Notes: a model not told the origin generated them from the letters alone. Counted from the stretch's first letter, positions 17,511-26,619 are shown. The stretch: 64,000 nt of DNA from Mesorhizobium sp. WSM2240 (GCF_040438645.1 NZ_CP159253.1:4454501-4518500); one strand, 5' to 3'. A program made the numbers and translations.

Positions 17511-17527
17511 TGTGAAGCGGCTTCACA
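17511..17527. promoter_or_regulatory. 17-bp palindrome upstream of the HNH gene
   Basis: TGTGAAGCGGCTTCACA has perfect 8-bp arms around one central base. It lies 65 bp upstream of the HNH start and 22 bp downstream of the glycosylase stop. There is no following T-run on either strand, so an operator is more likely than a terminator. The binding protein is unknown. Confidence 0.45.
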
Positions 17528-17548
17528 GTCACATAGGACTGCAAAAAG

Positions 17549-18217
17549 TCAGAAAATAGCGGCTTTTTCATGAGTTTGCACGGGTGGGGCACCGTCACGG
17601 CCCCGCATTTCGCGATAATAGGCCCAGAAAAGCCGTGCCGCGACGCCTCGCCAGGGCGCCCATGATTCGGCCAGCGCAATCAGCGCCTTCTCGCCCGGAC
17701 GCGGCTGGAGGCCGAGTGCATGGCCGACCGCACTTTGCAGCGCGACGTCGCGCGCCGGGAAGATGTCCGGATGCCCGGCCGAAAACAGCAAGTACACTTC
17801 CGCCGTCCACGGGCCGATGCCCGGCACCGCCACCATCCGCTTGATCGCATCATCGGCGTCCAGGCCGCAGAGGTGGTGAAGGTCCAAGCCGTCGCGTACC
17901 GCCTGCGAGACGGCGAGCAGCGTACGCTGCTTGGGCCGGGAGAGGCCCGTCTCGCGGAACATGCCTTCGCCGGCCGCCAGGATCGCTTTCGGCGTCAGCG
18001 GATCGACCAGCTTCGTCAGCCGCCCGAAGATCGCATCGGCGCTGGCGCGCGAGACCTGCTGCGAAACGATGATCGAAACGAGGCTCACGAAGCCCGGTTC
18101 GGAAAGACGCAGCGGCACCTCGCCGGCGGCCGCGCGGACCGGATCGAGGCGCGGGTCGGCCGCGCAAAGCGCGTCCAGCCCGTCCGAAACATCGCTGAGC
18201 GTTGAAATACGGCGCAT
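17549..18217 (-). CDS. DNA-3-methyladenine glycosylase, AlkA-like
   Basis: This 222-residue base-excision repair glycosylase is of the helix-hairpin-helix superfamily. The HhH motif is VAVPGIGPWTAEVYLL (about residues 129-144), followed by the likely catalytic Asp157 in DIFPARDVALQ. It lacks the N-terminal domain of E. coli AlkA, which is usual for the short form. The ATG at 18217 has AAGGACGC before it; an upstream ATG adds 18 residues without family support. It is divergent from gluQ. Confidence 0.9.
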   Translation of the reverse strand: MRRISTLSDVSDGLDALCAADPRLDPVRAAAGEVPLRLSEPGFVSLVSIIVSQQVSRASADAIFGRLTKLVDPLTPKAILAAGEGMFRETGLSRPKQRTLLAVSQAVRDGLDLHHLCGLDADDAIKRMVAVPGIGPWTAEVYLLFSAGHPDIFPARDVALQSAVGHALGLQPRPGEKALIALAESWAPWRGVAARLFWAYYREMRGRDGAPPVQTHEKAAIF

Positions 18218-18291
18218 TGCGTCCTTGTCCCTGTCGGCGCGGCCATTTAGCAATCGGGTGGAATTGCGCACAACCCGGTTTACGCAGACTG

Positions 18292-19167
18292 ATGAACGCT
18301 CCTGTCTTTCGCTTTGCGCCCAGCCCGAATGGCGAGTTGCATCTCGGCCATGCCTATTCGGCGCTGCTCAACGCCAAGCTGGCTGAGGAGACGGGAGGCG
18401 GGCTGCTGCTGCGCATTGAAGACATCGACCTTGCGCGCTGCACGCCTGAATTCGAAGCGGCCATCTATCGCGATCTGACGTGGCTCGGCATCGAGTGGGA
18501 GCGGCCGGTGCGCCGCCAGTCGGAGCATTTCGGCGACTATCAGAGCGCGCTCAACCGGCTGATCGCCGAAGAACTCGTCTATCCCGCCTTCATGAGCCGC
18601 GGCGAAATCCGCGCCTTTATCGCTGATACCGAAACGCGTGGCCGGCTGTGGCCGCGCGATCCGGACGGCGTGCCGCTCTATCCGGCTTTCGACAAGGCGC
18701 TTTCCAGACGCGAGCGCAAACGCAGGATGGCAGACGGCGCTCCGTTCGCGTGGCGGCTGGACATGGATGCGGCGAAATCGCGTCTCGCCGGGCGGCTGTC
18801 ATGGACCGAGTTTTCCACCGAGGAACTTGCCGCCGCCGATCCGGTCGAGGCATGCCCGGAGCAGTGGGGAGACGTCGTGCTCGCCCGCAAGGAAATCCCG
18901 ACCAGCTACCATCTGTCGGTGGTGATCGACGACGCGCTGCAAGGCGCGACCCATATCGTTCGCGGCCACGACCTCTATGCCGCCACTGGCGTCCACCGGC
19001 TGCTCCAGGAACTGCTTGGTTTGCCCGCGCCACGCTATTTCCACCACCGGCTCATCCTCGGACCCGATGGCCGCAAGCTCTCGAAAAGCCTGGGCGACAG
19101 CGGGATCGCGGCTCTGCGCGAGCGCGGCTCAAGCGTCGCTGACGTCCGGAAGATGATTGGAATTTGA
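18292..19167 (+). CDS. gluQ: Glutamyl-Q tRNA(Asp) synthetase
   Basis: This 291-residue protein is a shortened glutamyl-tRNA synthetase with only the catalytic domain. The class I signatures are FAPSPNGELHLGHAYSA (HIGH-like, residues 7-23) and GRKLSKSLGD (KMSKS-like, near residue 270). GluQRS loads glutamate onto queuosine of tRNA-Asp rather than the tRNA end. The zinc-binding cysteines of the E. coli enzyme are missing: the region reads YPAFMSRGEIRAFI. The ATG at 18292 begins right before the catalytic core; an upstream ATG lies in the divergent regulatory gap. A queuosine-precursor transporter is also present at 63270. Confidence 0.92.
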   Translation: MNAPVFRFAPSPNGELHLGHAYSALLNAKLAEETGGGLLLRIEDIDLARCTPEFEAAIYRDLTWLGIEWERPVRRQSEHFGDYQSALNRLIAEELVYPAFMSRGEIRAFIADTETRGRLWPRDPDGVPLYPAFDKALSRRERKRRMADGAPFAWRLDMDAAKSRLAGRLSWTEFSTEELAAADPVEACPEQWGDVVLARKEIPTSYHLSVVIDDALQGATHIVRGHDLYAATGVHRLLQELLGLPAPRYFHHRLILGPDGRKLSKSLGDSGIAALRERGSSVADVRKMIGI

Positions 19168-19192
19168 CGCGGAACGACTGCTCCGGCCCTCG

Positions 19193-19480
19193 TCAAGAGC
19201 GGGCCAGAACGCCTTTGAGAATCGCGAGCACGGCAATGACGACGAACGCGCCGCCGAGTCCCGTCGCCACTGCGCGGGTTAGGTCGCGCAGATTGATGCC
19301 CCAGGAGTCGGCAGCCACGATTGCGATGAAGAAGCCTGCGGTGAACAGCACCATGTTGCCGATGGGGCCGAAGCCATCCTCGCGCAAGATGGCGTGTAGA
19401 GCCGATCCGAAGAACAGCGCCATGACGATTACGCTCGCCACGGCCATCATCAGCCATGAAGCCTCGAGATTCCAAAGCAT
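19193..19480 (-). CDS. Small membrane protein, unknown function
   Basis: This 95-residue protein has three predicted membrane segments (about residues 8-28, 40-60 and 72-92), joined by short polar loops containing HAILREDGFG and NLRDLTR. AAAGGA precedes ATG 19480. I do not recognise the family with certainty. It converges with gluQ (25 bp apart) and is divergent from the EamA transporter. Confidence 0.75.
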   Translation of the reverse strand: MLWNLEASWLMMAVASVIVMALFFGSALHAILREDGFGPIGNMVLFTAGFFIAIVAADSWGINLRDLTRAVATGLGGAFVVIAVLAILKGVLARS

Positions 19481-19630
19481 GCCCGGTCCTTTCAAAGTCC
19501 CCGACAGCGACGTCCCTCGAACCCCCCGGTTCAATATATTAGAAGCTATGCATCAATCGTTTCGCTTTGCTTGCCGGAATATTTCGCATTAGAGCTTTCG
19601 CCGCTCGCTCCCTCTTTCGGCCGGTTCTTC

Positions 19631-20527
19631 ATGACAATTCCCAAACGGCTTGTGCCGGCCACTTTCGTCGTGCTCTGGGCCACCGGCTTCATCGGCGCCC
19701 GCTACGCCATGCCGTGGGCGGAGCCGTTCACCTTCCTGGCGGCGCGCTTCGCGCTGGCCTTCGTCATTTTGGGCGCGATGCTGCTGCTGCTCGGCTCGCG
19801 CAAAGCAGGGCCGCGCGAGGCGCTGCATGCGATTGCCGCTGGCGCGCTCATGCACGGCGTCTATCTCGGCGGCGTATTCTGGGCGATCCGCCAGGGCCTG
19901 CCCGCCGGCCTGTCGGCGCTGATCGTCGGCCTGCAGCCGCTGATCACCGCGCTGCTTGCCGGCAGGCTGCTCGGCGAAGAGATCCTGCCGCGCCACTGGG
20001 CCGGACTGGCGGCGGGTTTCGCCGGCGTGGTGATCGTGCTTTCGCCGAAGCTCGGTGCGATGAGCGGCGGCGTGACCTGGCCGATGCTCGCCGCCTCCTT
20101 CGTCGCCGTCGCCGGCATGAGCGCCGGCACCATATGGCAAAAACGGTTCGGCGCCGGCGGCGACATGATCACCGGCACATTCTGGCAGTATGCCGGCGCG
20201 GCCGCCATCATGGTTCTGTGCTCGCTTGCATTCGAGACGCAGACCTTCACCTTTACCGGCGAATTGGTCTTCGCCATGGCCTGGCTGGTGCTGGTGCTGT
20301 CGATCGGCGCGATCTTCCTTTTGATGGCGATGATCCGCGAAGGCGAGATGTCGAAGGTTTCTTCGCTGTTCTACCTCGTGCCGGCGGTCACCGCGGTGAT
20401 CGCATGGGTTCTCTTCGATGAGGATTTGTCGCTCGTGCAGATTTTCGGCATGGCGCTGGCGACATTCGGCGTCGGCCTCGCAACTGCGCGGAAGCCGGCA
20501 AACAAATCTGGACCGCCGGCGGAATAA
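19631..20527 (+). CDS. DMT-family transporter (EamA)
   Basis: This 298-residue inner-membrane protein has about ten membrane segments in two EamA repeats. The first repeat opens with FVVLWATGFIGARYAMPWAEPFTF, a typical EamA start; the second ends near EDLSLVQIFGMALATFGV. Family members export amino acids or other metabolites; the substrate cannot be inferred. It is convergent with the yihY-type gene, with only 2 bp between the stops. Confidence 0.9.
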   Translation: MTIPKRLVPATFVVLWATGFIGARYAMPWAEPFTFLAARFALAFVILGAMLLLLGSRKAGPREALHAIAAGALMHGVYLGGVFWAIRQGLPAGLSALIVGLQPLITALLAGRLLGEEILPRHWAGLAAGFAGVVIVLSPKLGAMSGGVTWPMLAASFVAVAGMSAGTIWQKRFGAGGDMITGTFWQYAGAAAIMVLCSLAFETQTFTFTGELVFAMAWLVLVLSIGAIFLLMAMIREGEMSKVSSLFYLVPAVTAVIAWVLFDEDLSLVQIFGMALATFGVGLATARKPANKSGPPAE

Positions 20528-20529
20528 GC

Positions 20530-21381
20530 CTAACCGCCGACGCGGGCGCGAGCTTCCAGATAGCGGCTGATCGAGGCGTTGAGTTCGCCGCCCAGGATGA
20601 AAACGAGCGACACGATATAGAGGAAGACCACGGCGACCATGATTGAGGCGAGGCCCGCATAGGTGGTCACGTAGGACGAAAACCGGTCGAGATACGCTGC
20701 GAATATGGTCGAGCCGGCCAGCCAGCCTATGAGAGTGAAGATGATGCCGGGCACTATCGCCGTAAAGCTGCGCTTGCCGGCCGGCAGCCAAAAATGCACG
20801 GCGAACAGCCCGAGCACGATGACGGCGGAGGCGATGACGTAACGCCACAGCGTGATGGTGCCCATATAGGGCTCGATCCAGTCGAAATTGGCGACCGCCA
20901 GACGGGCAAGCAGCGGCGCGAACACCAGGAGCACGCTGATTGCGAGGAACCCAGCGGTAGCGATGAGCACGAAGACCAGACTCTGAATGCGCCGGAAGAT
21001 GAAGGAACGTGTCTCGGTGACCCGGTAGGCCCGGTTGAGCGATGTGCGCAGCGCCTCGATGCCGTTGGACGCGAAGAAGGCGGCGAGAAGCACACCGTAG
21101 GTAAGGAGATCGCTGCGCTGCACCGTCAGCACGTTGATGACCTCGCGGGAGATCGGCGCCGCTATCTGGTCTGGCCATGTGTCGAAGACGAGGTGAACCG
21201 CCGTGTCTGCGAACGCGTTCGCACCCAAAAAGCTGGCGAGCGTCGTGGCGAAGATCAGGAACGGAAACAACGCCATCAGCGCGGTGATCGCAAGATGGCT
21301 GGCCATCGACCATCCGTCATCGTCGTTGAAATGGCCGAGCGCATCGGAAAGCACGCGCCGAACGGCTACGATCTTCCGCAT
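20530..21381 (-). CDS. YihY/BrkB-family inner-membrane protein
   Basis: This 283-residue protein has six membrane segments and the family's conserved opening DDDGWSMASHLAITALMALFPF. The central ASNGIEALRTSLNRAYRV and final LGGELNASI (about residues 263-271) are also YihY/BrkB hallmarks. Its function is not established in the family despite the old ribonuclease BN label. It is divergent from an SDR gene, with 98 bp between. Confidence 0.9.
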   Translation of the reverse strand: MRKIVAVRRVLSDALGHFNDDDGWSMASHLAITALMALFPFLIFATTLASFLGANAFADTAVHLVFDTWPDQIAAPISREVINVLTVQRSDLLTYGVLLAAFFASNGIEALRTSLNRAYRVTETRSFIFRRIQSLVFVLIATAGFLAISVLLVFAPLLARLAVANFDWIEPYMGTITLWRYVIASAVIVLGLFAVHFWLPAGKRSFTAIVPGIIFTLIGWLAGSTIFAAYLDRFSSYVTTYAGLASIMVAVVFLYIVSLVFILGGELNASISRYLEARARVGG

Positions 21382-21479
21382 TGCGCCTCCATGCCGTAGC
21401 TCCGTCGATTGTTTCCCGGCCGCGAATATGGGAAGGGATTGCGGCGATTGGCAACCCGTGGCGGAACTACGTACACCGG

Positions 21480-22313
21480 ATGAAAAAGTTGCGCACGATC
21501 ATCGTCACTGGCGCGTCCTCCGGCATTGGAGCCCATTGCGCCCGCGCGTTGAGGGACGACGGCTGGCGGGTGTTCGCCACGGCGCGCAAGCCGGAGGATA
21601 TCGCAGCGCTCGAAGCGGACGGCATCGAAACCTTTTATCTCGATTATCGCGAACCCCACTCGATCGCAGCCTTGGTCGCTGCCGTGCTCGAACGGACGGA
21701 GGGCCGGCTCGACGCGCTCTACAACAATGGCGCGCACGCCCAGCCTGGAGCTGTCGAAGATTTGCCGGTCGATGCGCTGCGCGAGCAGTTCGAGGCCAAT
21801 TTTTTCGGGTGGCACGATCTCACCCGACGCATCGTGCCGGTCATGCGGGCGCAGGGCCATGGCCGCATCGTCCACTGCTCGTCGATCCTCGGCCTGACGC
21901 CGGTGAAGTGGCGCGGCGCCTATGCGGCGTCGAAGCACGCGCTGGAAGGGCTGATGCTTTGCCTGCGCGCCGAACTGCAGGGCTCGGGCATCCATGTCTC
22001 CCTGATCGAGCCGGGGCCGGTGGAATCGAAGATCGCAACCAACGGACTCGTCTGGTTCGAAAAGAACATCGACCACGAGAATTCGGTGCATCGTGAAGCC
22101 TACCAGAAGCAGCTTGCCCGGCTGAGGGCCGGCGGCTCGAAGTCGCGGCTGAAGCTCAAGCCGGATGCCGTTTATGCGGTATTGCGCCACGCCCTCCTGT
22201 CGCGGCGGCCCCGCCCGCACTATGTTGTCACCCTGCCTGCCAGGATCGGCGTGATTCTGAAGCGCATCCTGCCGGCTTCCCTGCTCTATCGCGTTCTCGC
22301 ATCCCAGGCCTGA
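21480..22313 (+). CDS. SDR-family oxidoreductase
   Basis: This 277-residue short-chain dehydrogenase has the cofactor motif TGASSGIG (residues 10-17), the structural YNNGAH (usual NNAG), catalytic Ser in HCSSILG and the active-site YAASK. The C-terminal extension of about 60 residues, including RPRPHYVVTLPARIG, is typical of the group that includes YbbO-like proteins. The ATG at 21480 immediately precedes the Rossmann strand; an upstream in-frame ATG adds 33 unlikely residues. Confidence 0.9.
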   Translation: MKKLRTIIVTGASSGIGAHCARALRDDGWRVFATARKPEDIAALEADGIETFYLDYREPHSIAALVAAVLERTEGRLDALYNNGAHAQPGAVEDLPVDALREQFEANFFGWHDLTRRIVPVMRAQGHGRIVHCSSILGLTPVKWRGAYAASKHALEGLMLCLRAELQGSGIHVSLIEPGPVESKIATNGLVWFEKNIDHENSVHREAYQKQLARLRAGGSKSRLKLKPDAVYAVLRHALLSRRPRPHYVVTLPARIGVILKRILPASLLYRVLASQA

Positions 22314-22339
22314 CGCAGCTCAATCGACCGGAGACCCGG

Positions 22340-22534
22340 ATGGAAACCGTTTTCAACATCCTCGCCATGATCGTCATGGTCGCGGTCGTGGTCGTGCTGC
22401 TGCGCGGCCTGGTCAACATGATGCGCGGAGGTTCGGGCATGACGTCCAACAAGCTGATGCAAATGCGGGTGTTCCTGCAATTCATCGCGCTGGTTCTGAT
22501 CCTGATAGCCGCCTATTTCGCCCGGCGGATGTAG
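22340..22534 (+). CDS. Twin transmembrane (HIG1-domain-like) protein
   Basis: This 64-residue protein has two membrane helices (about residues 7-23 and 43-60) joined by a basic loop MMRGGSGMTSNKLMQMRV. The SNKLMQMRVFLQF block matches the HIG_1_N pattern found in small proteins linked to respiratory complexes. It sits directly before the cobalamin adenosyltransferase, 31 bp away, a pairing seen widely in rhizobia. Confidence 0.85.
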   Translation: METVFNILAMIVMVAVVVVLLRGLVNMMRGGSGMTSNKLMQMRVFLQFIALVLILIAAYFARRM

Positions 22535-22565
22535 GTCAGGCAGTGCTCGGATCGGAGGCGCGAAG

Positions 22566-23147
22566 ATGGTAAAGCTCAACAAGATCTACACCCGCACCGG
22601 CGACGACGGCACGACCGGCCTTGGAACCGGCGCGCGCAGGCTTAAATCGGACATCCGCATCGACGCCTACGGTACGGTCGACGAAGCCAATGCCTGCATC
22701 GGTATGGCGCGCGTCCACACCGCCAGCTCTCATCCGGAAATCGATGCCATGCTCGGCCGCATCCAGCACGATCTCTTCGATCTCGGCGCCGATCTGTGCG
22801 TGCCCGACGAAGGCAAGCCGCTCGGCTACGAGCCGCTGCGGATAGTGGCCTCCCAGGTCACGCGCCTGGAGGCCGAGATCGACCTGTTGAACAAGGATTT
22901 GCAGCCGCTGCGCTCCTTCGTGCTTTCCGGCGGCTCGCCTGCGGCTGCGGCCCTGCATCTCGCCCGCACCGTCGCGAGGCGCGCCGAGCGCATCATGGTC
23001 GCACTCGCTCAGGACCCGCAGGAACACGTCAATCCGGAGGGTGTCAAATACATCAACCGCGTCTCGGATTTTCTGTTCGTGGCGGCTCGCGTAGTCAATG
23101 ACAATGGAAATGCCGATGTGTTATGGATTCCGGGCAAGAACCGCTAG
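22566..23147 (+). CDS. Cob(I)yrinic acid a,c-diamide adenosyltransferase, PduO type
   Basis: This 193-residue enzyme attaches the 5'-deoxyadenosyl group from ATP to cob(I)alamin. The N-terminal ATP-binding block KIYTRTGDDGTTGL (residues 6-19) and the later RTVARRAER and YINRVSDFLFVAAR segments are diagnostic of PduO-type enzymes. GGAGGCGAAG precedes the ATG. It lies 31 bp after the twin-membrane protein and 71 bp before the rhomboid protease. Confidence 0.94.
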   Translation: MVKLNKIYTRTGDDGTTGLGTGARRLKSDIRIDAYGTVDEANACIGMARVHTASSHPEIDAMLGRIQHDLFDLGADLCVPDEGKPLGYEPLRIVASQVTRLEAEIDLLNKDLQPLRSFVLSGGSPAAAALHLARTVARRAERIMVALAQDPQEHVNPEGVKYINRVSDFLFVAARVVNDNGNADVLWIPGKNR

Positions 23148-23218
23148 CATATCCTTCGGCAATTCTGCCTCTGGCGGCAATCGACGCGGCTAAACCGCTG
23201 GGGGAGCGGCAATAAGGC

Positions 23219-24172
23219 ATGTTCATTCCGCTCCACGACGCCAACAGTCTGAAATACATCAAGCTTCAATATGTGACGTTCGGCCTGATCGGGTTGAACG
23301 TGCTGGTGTTTCTGATCACCGGCCTCGGTTCGGAAGAATTCACCGGCGCCGCGGTTTACGGCCTCGGCTACATTCCCTCGGTTGCTTTCGATACGGTCGA
23401 GCTTTCGCCGGAACTGATACTCGTTCCGGAAGACATGACTTACGTCACCTACGCCTTCCTGCATGGCGATTTCTTTCATCTCGCCGGCAACATGCTGTTC
23501 CTCTGGGTGTTCGGTGACAATGTCGAGGACGCGCTCGGCCACTTCCGCTTTCTGGTGTTCTACCTGCTCTGCGCGATCGGCGGCGCGGCCGTGCACGGTT
23601 GGATCGCGCCGGATTCCCAGATACCCCTCATCGGAGCCTCCGGCGCAATTGCCGGCATCGTCGCCGCATACCTCATCCTGCACCCGCGAGTGAAGATATG
23701 GGTTCTGGCCTTCGGGCGAATTCCGCTGCGCATTCCGGCCTACATCACGCTCGGCCTGTGGATCGCCTTCCAGTTCCTGATGCTGGCTGCCGGCGGCGAG
23801 GACCAGATTTCCTGGGCCTGCCATGCCGGCGGCATCATCACTGGCGCGGTGCTGGTGCTGATCCTGCGCCGCAGCGACGTGCCGCTCCTCGACAAGGAAG
23901 TCGTCACGCCGCAAGCCGTGAAGGTCGAGCAGCCGAGCGCCGTTCATCCGGTCGAGGCCCAGCCGGCGCCGCGCTGGGGAGGCAGTGATTCAAACGATTT
24001 GAGCGCGCGGCGGATATTGACGCGCCGATTGACGCTGACTAGGGTCCGCGCGCTTGCGGGAGCCGGCAAGCGCATGACCAGTTCCGTATTTCCGCCCTTT
24101 ATGTCGTCAATCGACAAACGGACCGAGCCTCGCTCTGCTAGTGAGCGCTCCAAATTTTCATCAGAGAGGTGA
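23219..24172 (+). CDS. Rhomboid-family intramembrane serine protease (tail doubtful)
   Basis: The 317-residue reading has six membrane segments and the rhomboid catalytic dyad: Ser141 in IGASGAIAG and His202 in WACHAGG, with the HLAGN motif at residues 87-91. It cleaves within membrane helices. The last 63 or so residues, after PRWG (253), look non-coding: Arg/Ser-rich, unlike the family, and overlapping a promoter and hairpin for etfB. Adding one G to the GGGG run at 23976-23979 would give RWGRQ followed by a stop, so a one-base deletion (real or a sequencing error) is likely. Confidence 0.85.
   Translation: MFIPLHDANSLKYIKLQYVTFGLIGLNVLVFLITGLGSEEFTGAAVYGLGYIPSVAFDTVELSPELILVPEDMTYVTYAFLHGDFFHLAGNMLFLWVFGDNVEDALGHFRFLVFYLLCAIGGAAVHGWIAPDSQIPLIGASGAIAGIVAAYLILHPRVKIWVLAFGRIPLRIPAYITLGLWIAFQFLMLAAGGEDQISWACHAGGIITGAVLVLILRRSDVPLLDKEVVTPQAVKVEQPSAVHPVEAQPAPRWGGSDSNDLSARRILTRRLTLTRVRALAGAGKRMTSSVFPPFMSSIDKRTEPRSASERSKFSSER
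24017..24045 (+). promoter_or_regulatory. Candidate promoter for etfBA
   Basis: TTGACG (24017-24022), a 17-bp spacer and TAGGGT (24040-24045) match the housekeeping promoter pattern of alphaproteobacteria. It lies about 135 bp upstream of etfB, inside the doubtful tail of the rhomboid frame. A hairpin GCGCTTGC/GCAAGCGC (24050-24073) begins just after it and would be near the start of the transcript. Confidence 0.4.
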
Positions 24173-24179
24173 GAAGCAC

Positions 24180-24929
24180 ATGAAAGTTCTCGTCCCGGTC
24201 AAGCGGGTTGTCGACTACAACGTGAAAATCCGGGTCAAGTCGGACGGTTCGGGCGTCGAACTGGCCAATGTGAAGATGTCGATGAACCCGTTCGACGAAA
24301 TCGCCGTCGAAGAGGCGATCCGGCTGAAAGAAGCCGGCAAGGCCGACGAGATCGTCGTCGTTTCGATCGGACCGCAGCAGGCGCAGGAGACGCTGCGTAC
24401 CGCGCTCGCCATGGGCGCCGACCGCGCCATCCTCGTGAAGACCGACGAGCAGACGGAGCCGCTCGGCGTCGCCAAGGTGCTGAAGGGCGTGGTCGAGGCC
24501 GAACAGCCCGGCCTCGTCATCCTCGGCAAGCAGGCGATCGACGACGATGCCAACCAGACCGGCCAGATGCTTTCGGCGCTGCTTGGCTGGAGCCAGGGCA
24601 CCTTCGCTTCCAAGATCGAGATCGTCGGCGACAAGGCCAAGGTGACGCGCGAAGTCGACGGCGGCCTGCAGACAGTCGAGCTGAAGATGCCGGCCATCGT
24701 GACCACCGATCTGCGCCTCAATCAGCCGCGCTACGCCTCGCTGCCTAACATCATGAAGGCCAAGAAGAAGCCGCTCGACGAGAAGTCTCCGGCCGATTTC
24801 GGCGCCGATGTAGCACCGCGCCTCACTGTCCTGAAGACAGAGGAGCCGGGCGGCCGCAAGGCCGGCGTCAAGGTCAAGAGCGTCGCCGAACTGGTGGACA
24901 AGCTTAAAAACGAAGCCGGCGTGCTCTAA
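24180..24929 (+). CDS. etfB: Electron transfer flavoprotein beta subunit
   Basis: This 249-residue small ETF subunit binds AMP and helps pass electrons from acyl-CoA and other dehydrogenases to ETF-ubiquinone oxidoreductase. The start [19 protein letters not shown] is typical, as are [29 protein letters not shown] and the recognition-loop region [30 protein letters not shown] precedes the ATG; an upstream ATG adds 13 residues not found in the family. It pairs with etfA across a 121-bp palindromic insert. Confidence 0.96.
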   Translation: MKVLVPVKRVVDYNVKIRVKSDGSGVELANVKMSMNPFDEIAVEEAIRLKEAGKADEIVVVSIGPQQAQETLRTALAMGADRAILVKTDEQTEPLGVAKVLKGVVEAEQPGLVILGKQAIDDDANQTGQMLSALLGWSQGTFASKIEIVGDKAKVTREVDGGLQTVELKMPAIVTTDLRLNQPRYASLPNIMKAKKKPLDEKSPADFGADVAPRLTVLKTEEPGGRKAGVKVKSVAELVDKLKNEAGVL

Positions 24930-24930
24930 G

Positions 24931-25051
24931 GAATTCCGATGAGGCCGGCCTGCAAACGGCTGGCTTCTCCGCTTCCGGTGCTCACGTACTGAAGTACGCT
25001 CCGCTCCGGTTCTCGAATCCAACCGTTTTCGGCACGGCCTGATCGGAATTC
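24931..25051. repeat. 121-bp imperfect palindrome between etfB and etfA
   Basis: The ends GAATTCCGAT and ATCGGAATTC are perfect inverted repeats, the centre is CGTACT-GA-AGTACG, and the intervening arms pair imperfectly. The element therefore folds into one long cruciform or hairpin centred at 24991. It begins 2 bp after the etfB stop and ends 40 bp before the etfA start. The arm sequence resembles dispersed rhizobial intergenic palindromes. Confidence 0.75.
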
Positions 25052-25090
25052 AGGCGCCGGTATCGAAAACGCAAAGTCAGGAAATTATCC

Positions 25091-26020
25091 ATGGCAATTC
25101 TTCTGATCGCCGAACACGACAATGCGAGCCTTTCGGACCAGACCGCCAAGGCGCTGACAGCAGCCCTCAAGATTGGCTCCGACGTCGACATTCTGGTGGC
25201 AGGCAAGGGCGCCAAGGCGGCTGCCGACGCCGCCGCGAAGCTCCAGGGCGCCAAAAAGGTGCTGCTGGCCGAGGCCGACGAACTCGAACAGCGCCTTGCC
25301 GAGCCGCTGGCAGCCCTCGTCGTTTCGCTGGCAGGCAATTACGACACGATCGTCGCGCCGGCGACCTCGGCGGGCAAGAACGTCGCTCCGCGCATCGCGG
25401 CGCTGCTCGATGTCTCGCAGATCTCCGAGATCATCGAGGTGATCGCTCCCGACACGTTCAAGCGCCCGATCTATGCCGGCAACGCCATCCAGACGGTCAA
25501 GTCGGGCGAGGCCAAGAAAGTGATAACGGTCCGCACGGCTTCCTTCCAGGCGGCCGGCGAAGGCGGATCGGCCCCGGTCGAAGCAGTCGCCGCGGCGGCC
25601 AATCCCGGCCTGTCGACCTTCGTCGAAAACCGGCTGTCGGAGACCGACCGTCCCGAACTGACCTCGGCCAAGATAATCATTTCTGGCGGCCGCGCGCTCG
25701 GCTCTTCGGAAAAGTTCCAGGAGGTCATCCTGCCCGTGGCCGACAAGCTCGGCGCGGCCGTCGGGGCTTCCCGCGCCGCGGTCGACGCCGGCTACGCGCC
25801 GAACGACTGGCAGGTCGGCCAGACCGGCAAGGTCGTCGCGCCCGATCTCTACATCGCCTGCGGCATCTCCGGCGCGATCCAGCATCTCGCCGGCATGAAG
25901 GATTCCAAGGTCATCGTCGCCATCAACAAGGACGAGGAAGCTCCGATCTTCCAGGTCGCCGATTACGGCATCGTCGGCGATCTCTTCGTGATCCTGCCAG
26001 AACTCGAAAAGGCGCTATAA
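25091..26020 (+). CDS. etfA: Electron transfer flavoprotein alpha subunit
   Basis: This 309-residue subunit carries FAD. The C-terminal FAD-binding domain is clear: [61 protein letters not shown] and [15 protein letters not shown]. It forms the ETF heterodimer with the etfB product. The start is ATG 25091, downstream of a palindromic repeat. A strong terminator follows at 26046. Confidence 0.96.
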   Translation: MAILLIAEHDNASLSDQTAKALTAALKIGSDVDILVAGKGAKAAADAAAKLQGAKKVLLAEADELEQRLAEPLAALVVSLAGNYDTIVAPATSAGKNVAPRIAALLDVSQISEIIEVIAPDTFKRPIYAGNAIQTVKSGEAKKVITVRTASFQAAGEGGSAPVEAVAAAANPGLSTFVENRLSETDRPELTSAKIIISGGRALGSSEKFQEVILPVADKLGAAVGASRAAVDAGYAPNDWQVGQTGKVVAPDLYIACGISGAIQHLAGMKDSKVIVAINKDEEAPIFQVADYGIVGDLFVILPELEKAL

Positions 26021-26045
26021 AGCGTCTTTCAGGAACCTGTTGCCC

Positions 26046-26079
26046 AGCCCCGTTTCGAGCGATCGGAACGGGGCTTTTT
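26046..26079 (+). terminator. Rho-independent terminator after etfA
   Basis: AGCCCCGTT (26046-26054) and AACGGGGCT (26067-26075) form a 9-bp GC-rich stem with a 12-nt loop. The T-run runs from 26075 to 26079. It lies 26 bp after the etfA stop. Confidence 0.85.
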
Positions 26080-26108
26080 CTTGCCTCAGCCGATGAACCG
26101 GATCCGCC

Positions 26109-26582
26109 ATGAATTCCTCCGACAACCCGTTCATCGATGACCCGGACCGCCGCGCCATCTGGGAGATGCTGGTGCGCCGCGACATAGAGGCGTTTGTCGT
26201 GGCCGATTGGGCCATGGTCGCCGACGATTTCGACGAGCAGCGCTTTCTCGGCATCCACGCGCACGATTCCCTCGATCCCGACGGCTGGAGCGCGGGCTTT
26301 CCGACGCTTGGCGCCTATCGGATCGAGTGGCTGAAGCAGGCGGCGGAAGCCGCCGCGACCCGCTATGCCGAGCCGCTGGCCGAGGCGATCTTCCGGGCGA
26401 CCACACTGCGCGAAATCGATATCACCGGAGACGTGGCGCTGGCCCGCAAAAAATTCGACGGGCTGATCCGCAGGGCGGATGGCGGCTCCGACCGGCTGAA
26501 CTGGCAGACGCTCTATTTCTGCCGGCGCGTAACCGGCCGCTGGAAGATCACCGGTTTCGTCGGCTATCTCAAATATCGCTGA
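26109..26582 (+). CDS. Conserved hypothetical protein, NTF2/SnoaL-like
   Basis: This 157-residue protein opens with an acidic helix (RRAIWEMLVRRDIEAFVVADWAMVADDFD) and ends with a strand-rich GRWKITGFVGYLKYR. That is the helix-then-curved-sheet pattern of NTF2-like proteins such as SnoaL-type cyclases and limonene epoxide hydrolases. No catalytic residues can be assigned. It stands alone after the etfA terminator. Confidence 0.7.
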   Translation: MNSSDNPFIDDPDRRAIWEMLVRRDIEAFVVADWAMVADDFDEQRFLGIHAHDSLDPDGWSAGFPTLGAYRIEWLKQAAEAAATRYAEPLAEAIFRATTLREIDITGDVALARKKFDGLIRRADGGSDRLNWQTLYFCRRVTGRWKITGFVGYLKYR

Positions 26583-26619
26583 CCCTCGCCAGCCTGCGAC
26601 TGCCTCACAAGGCAGTGCT

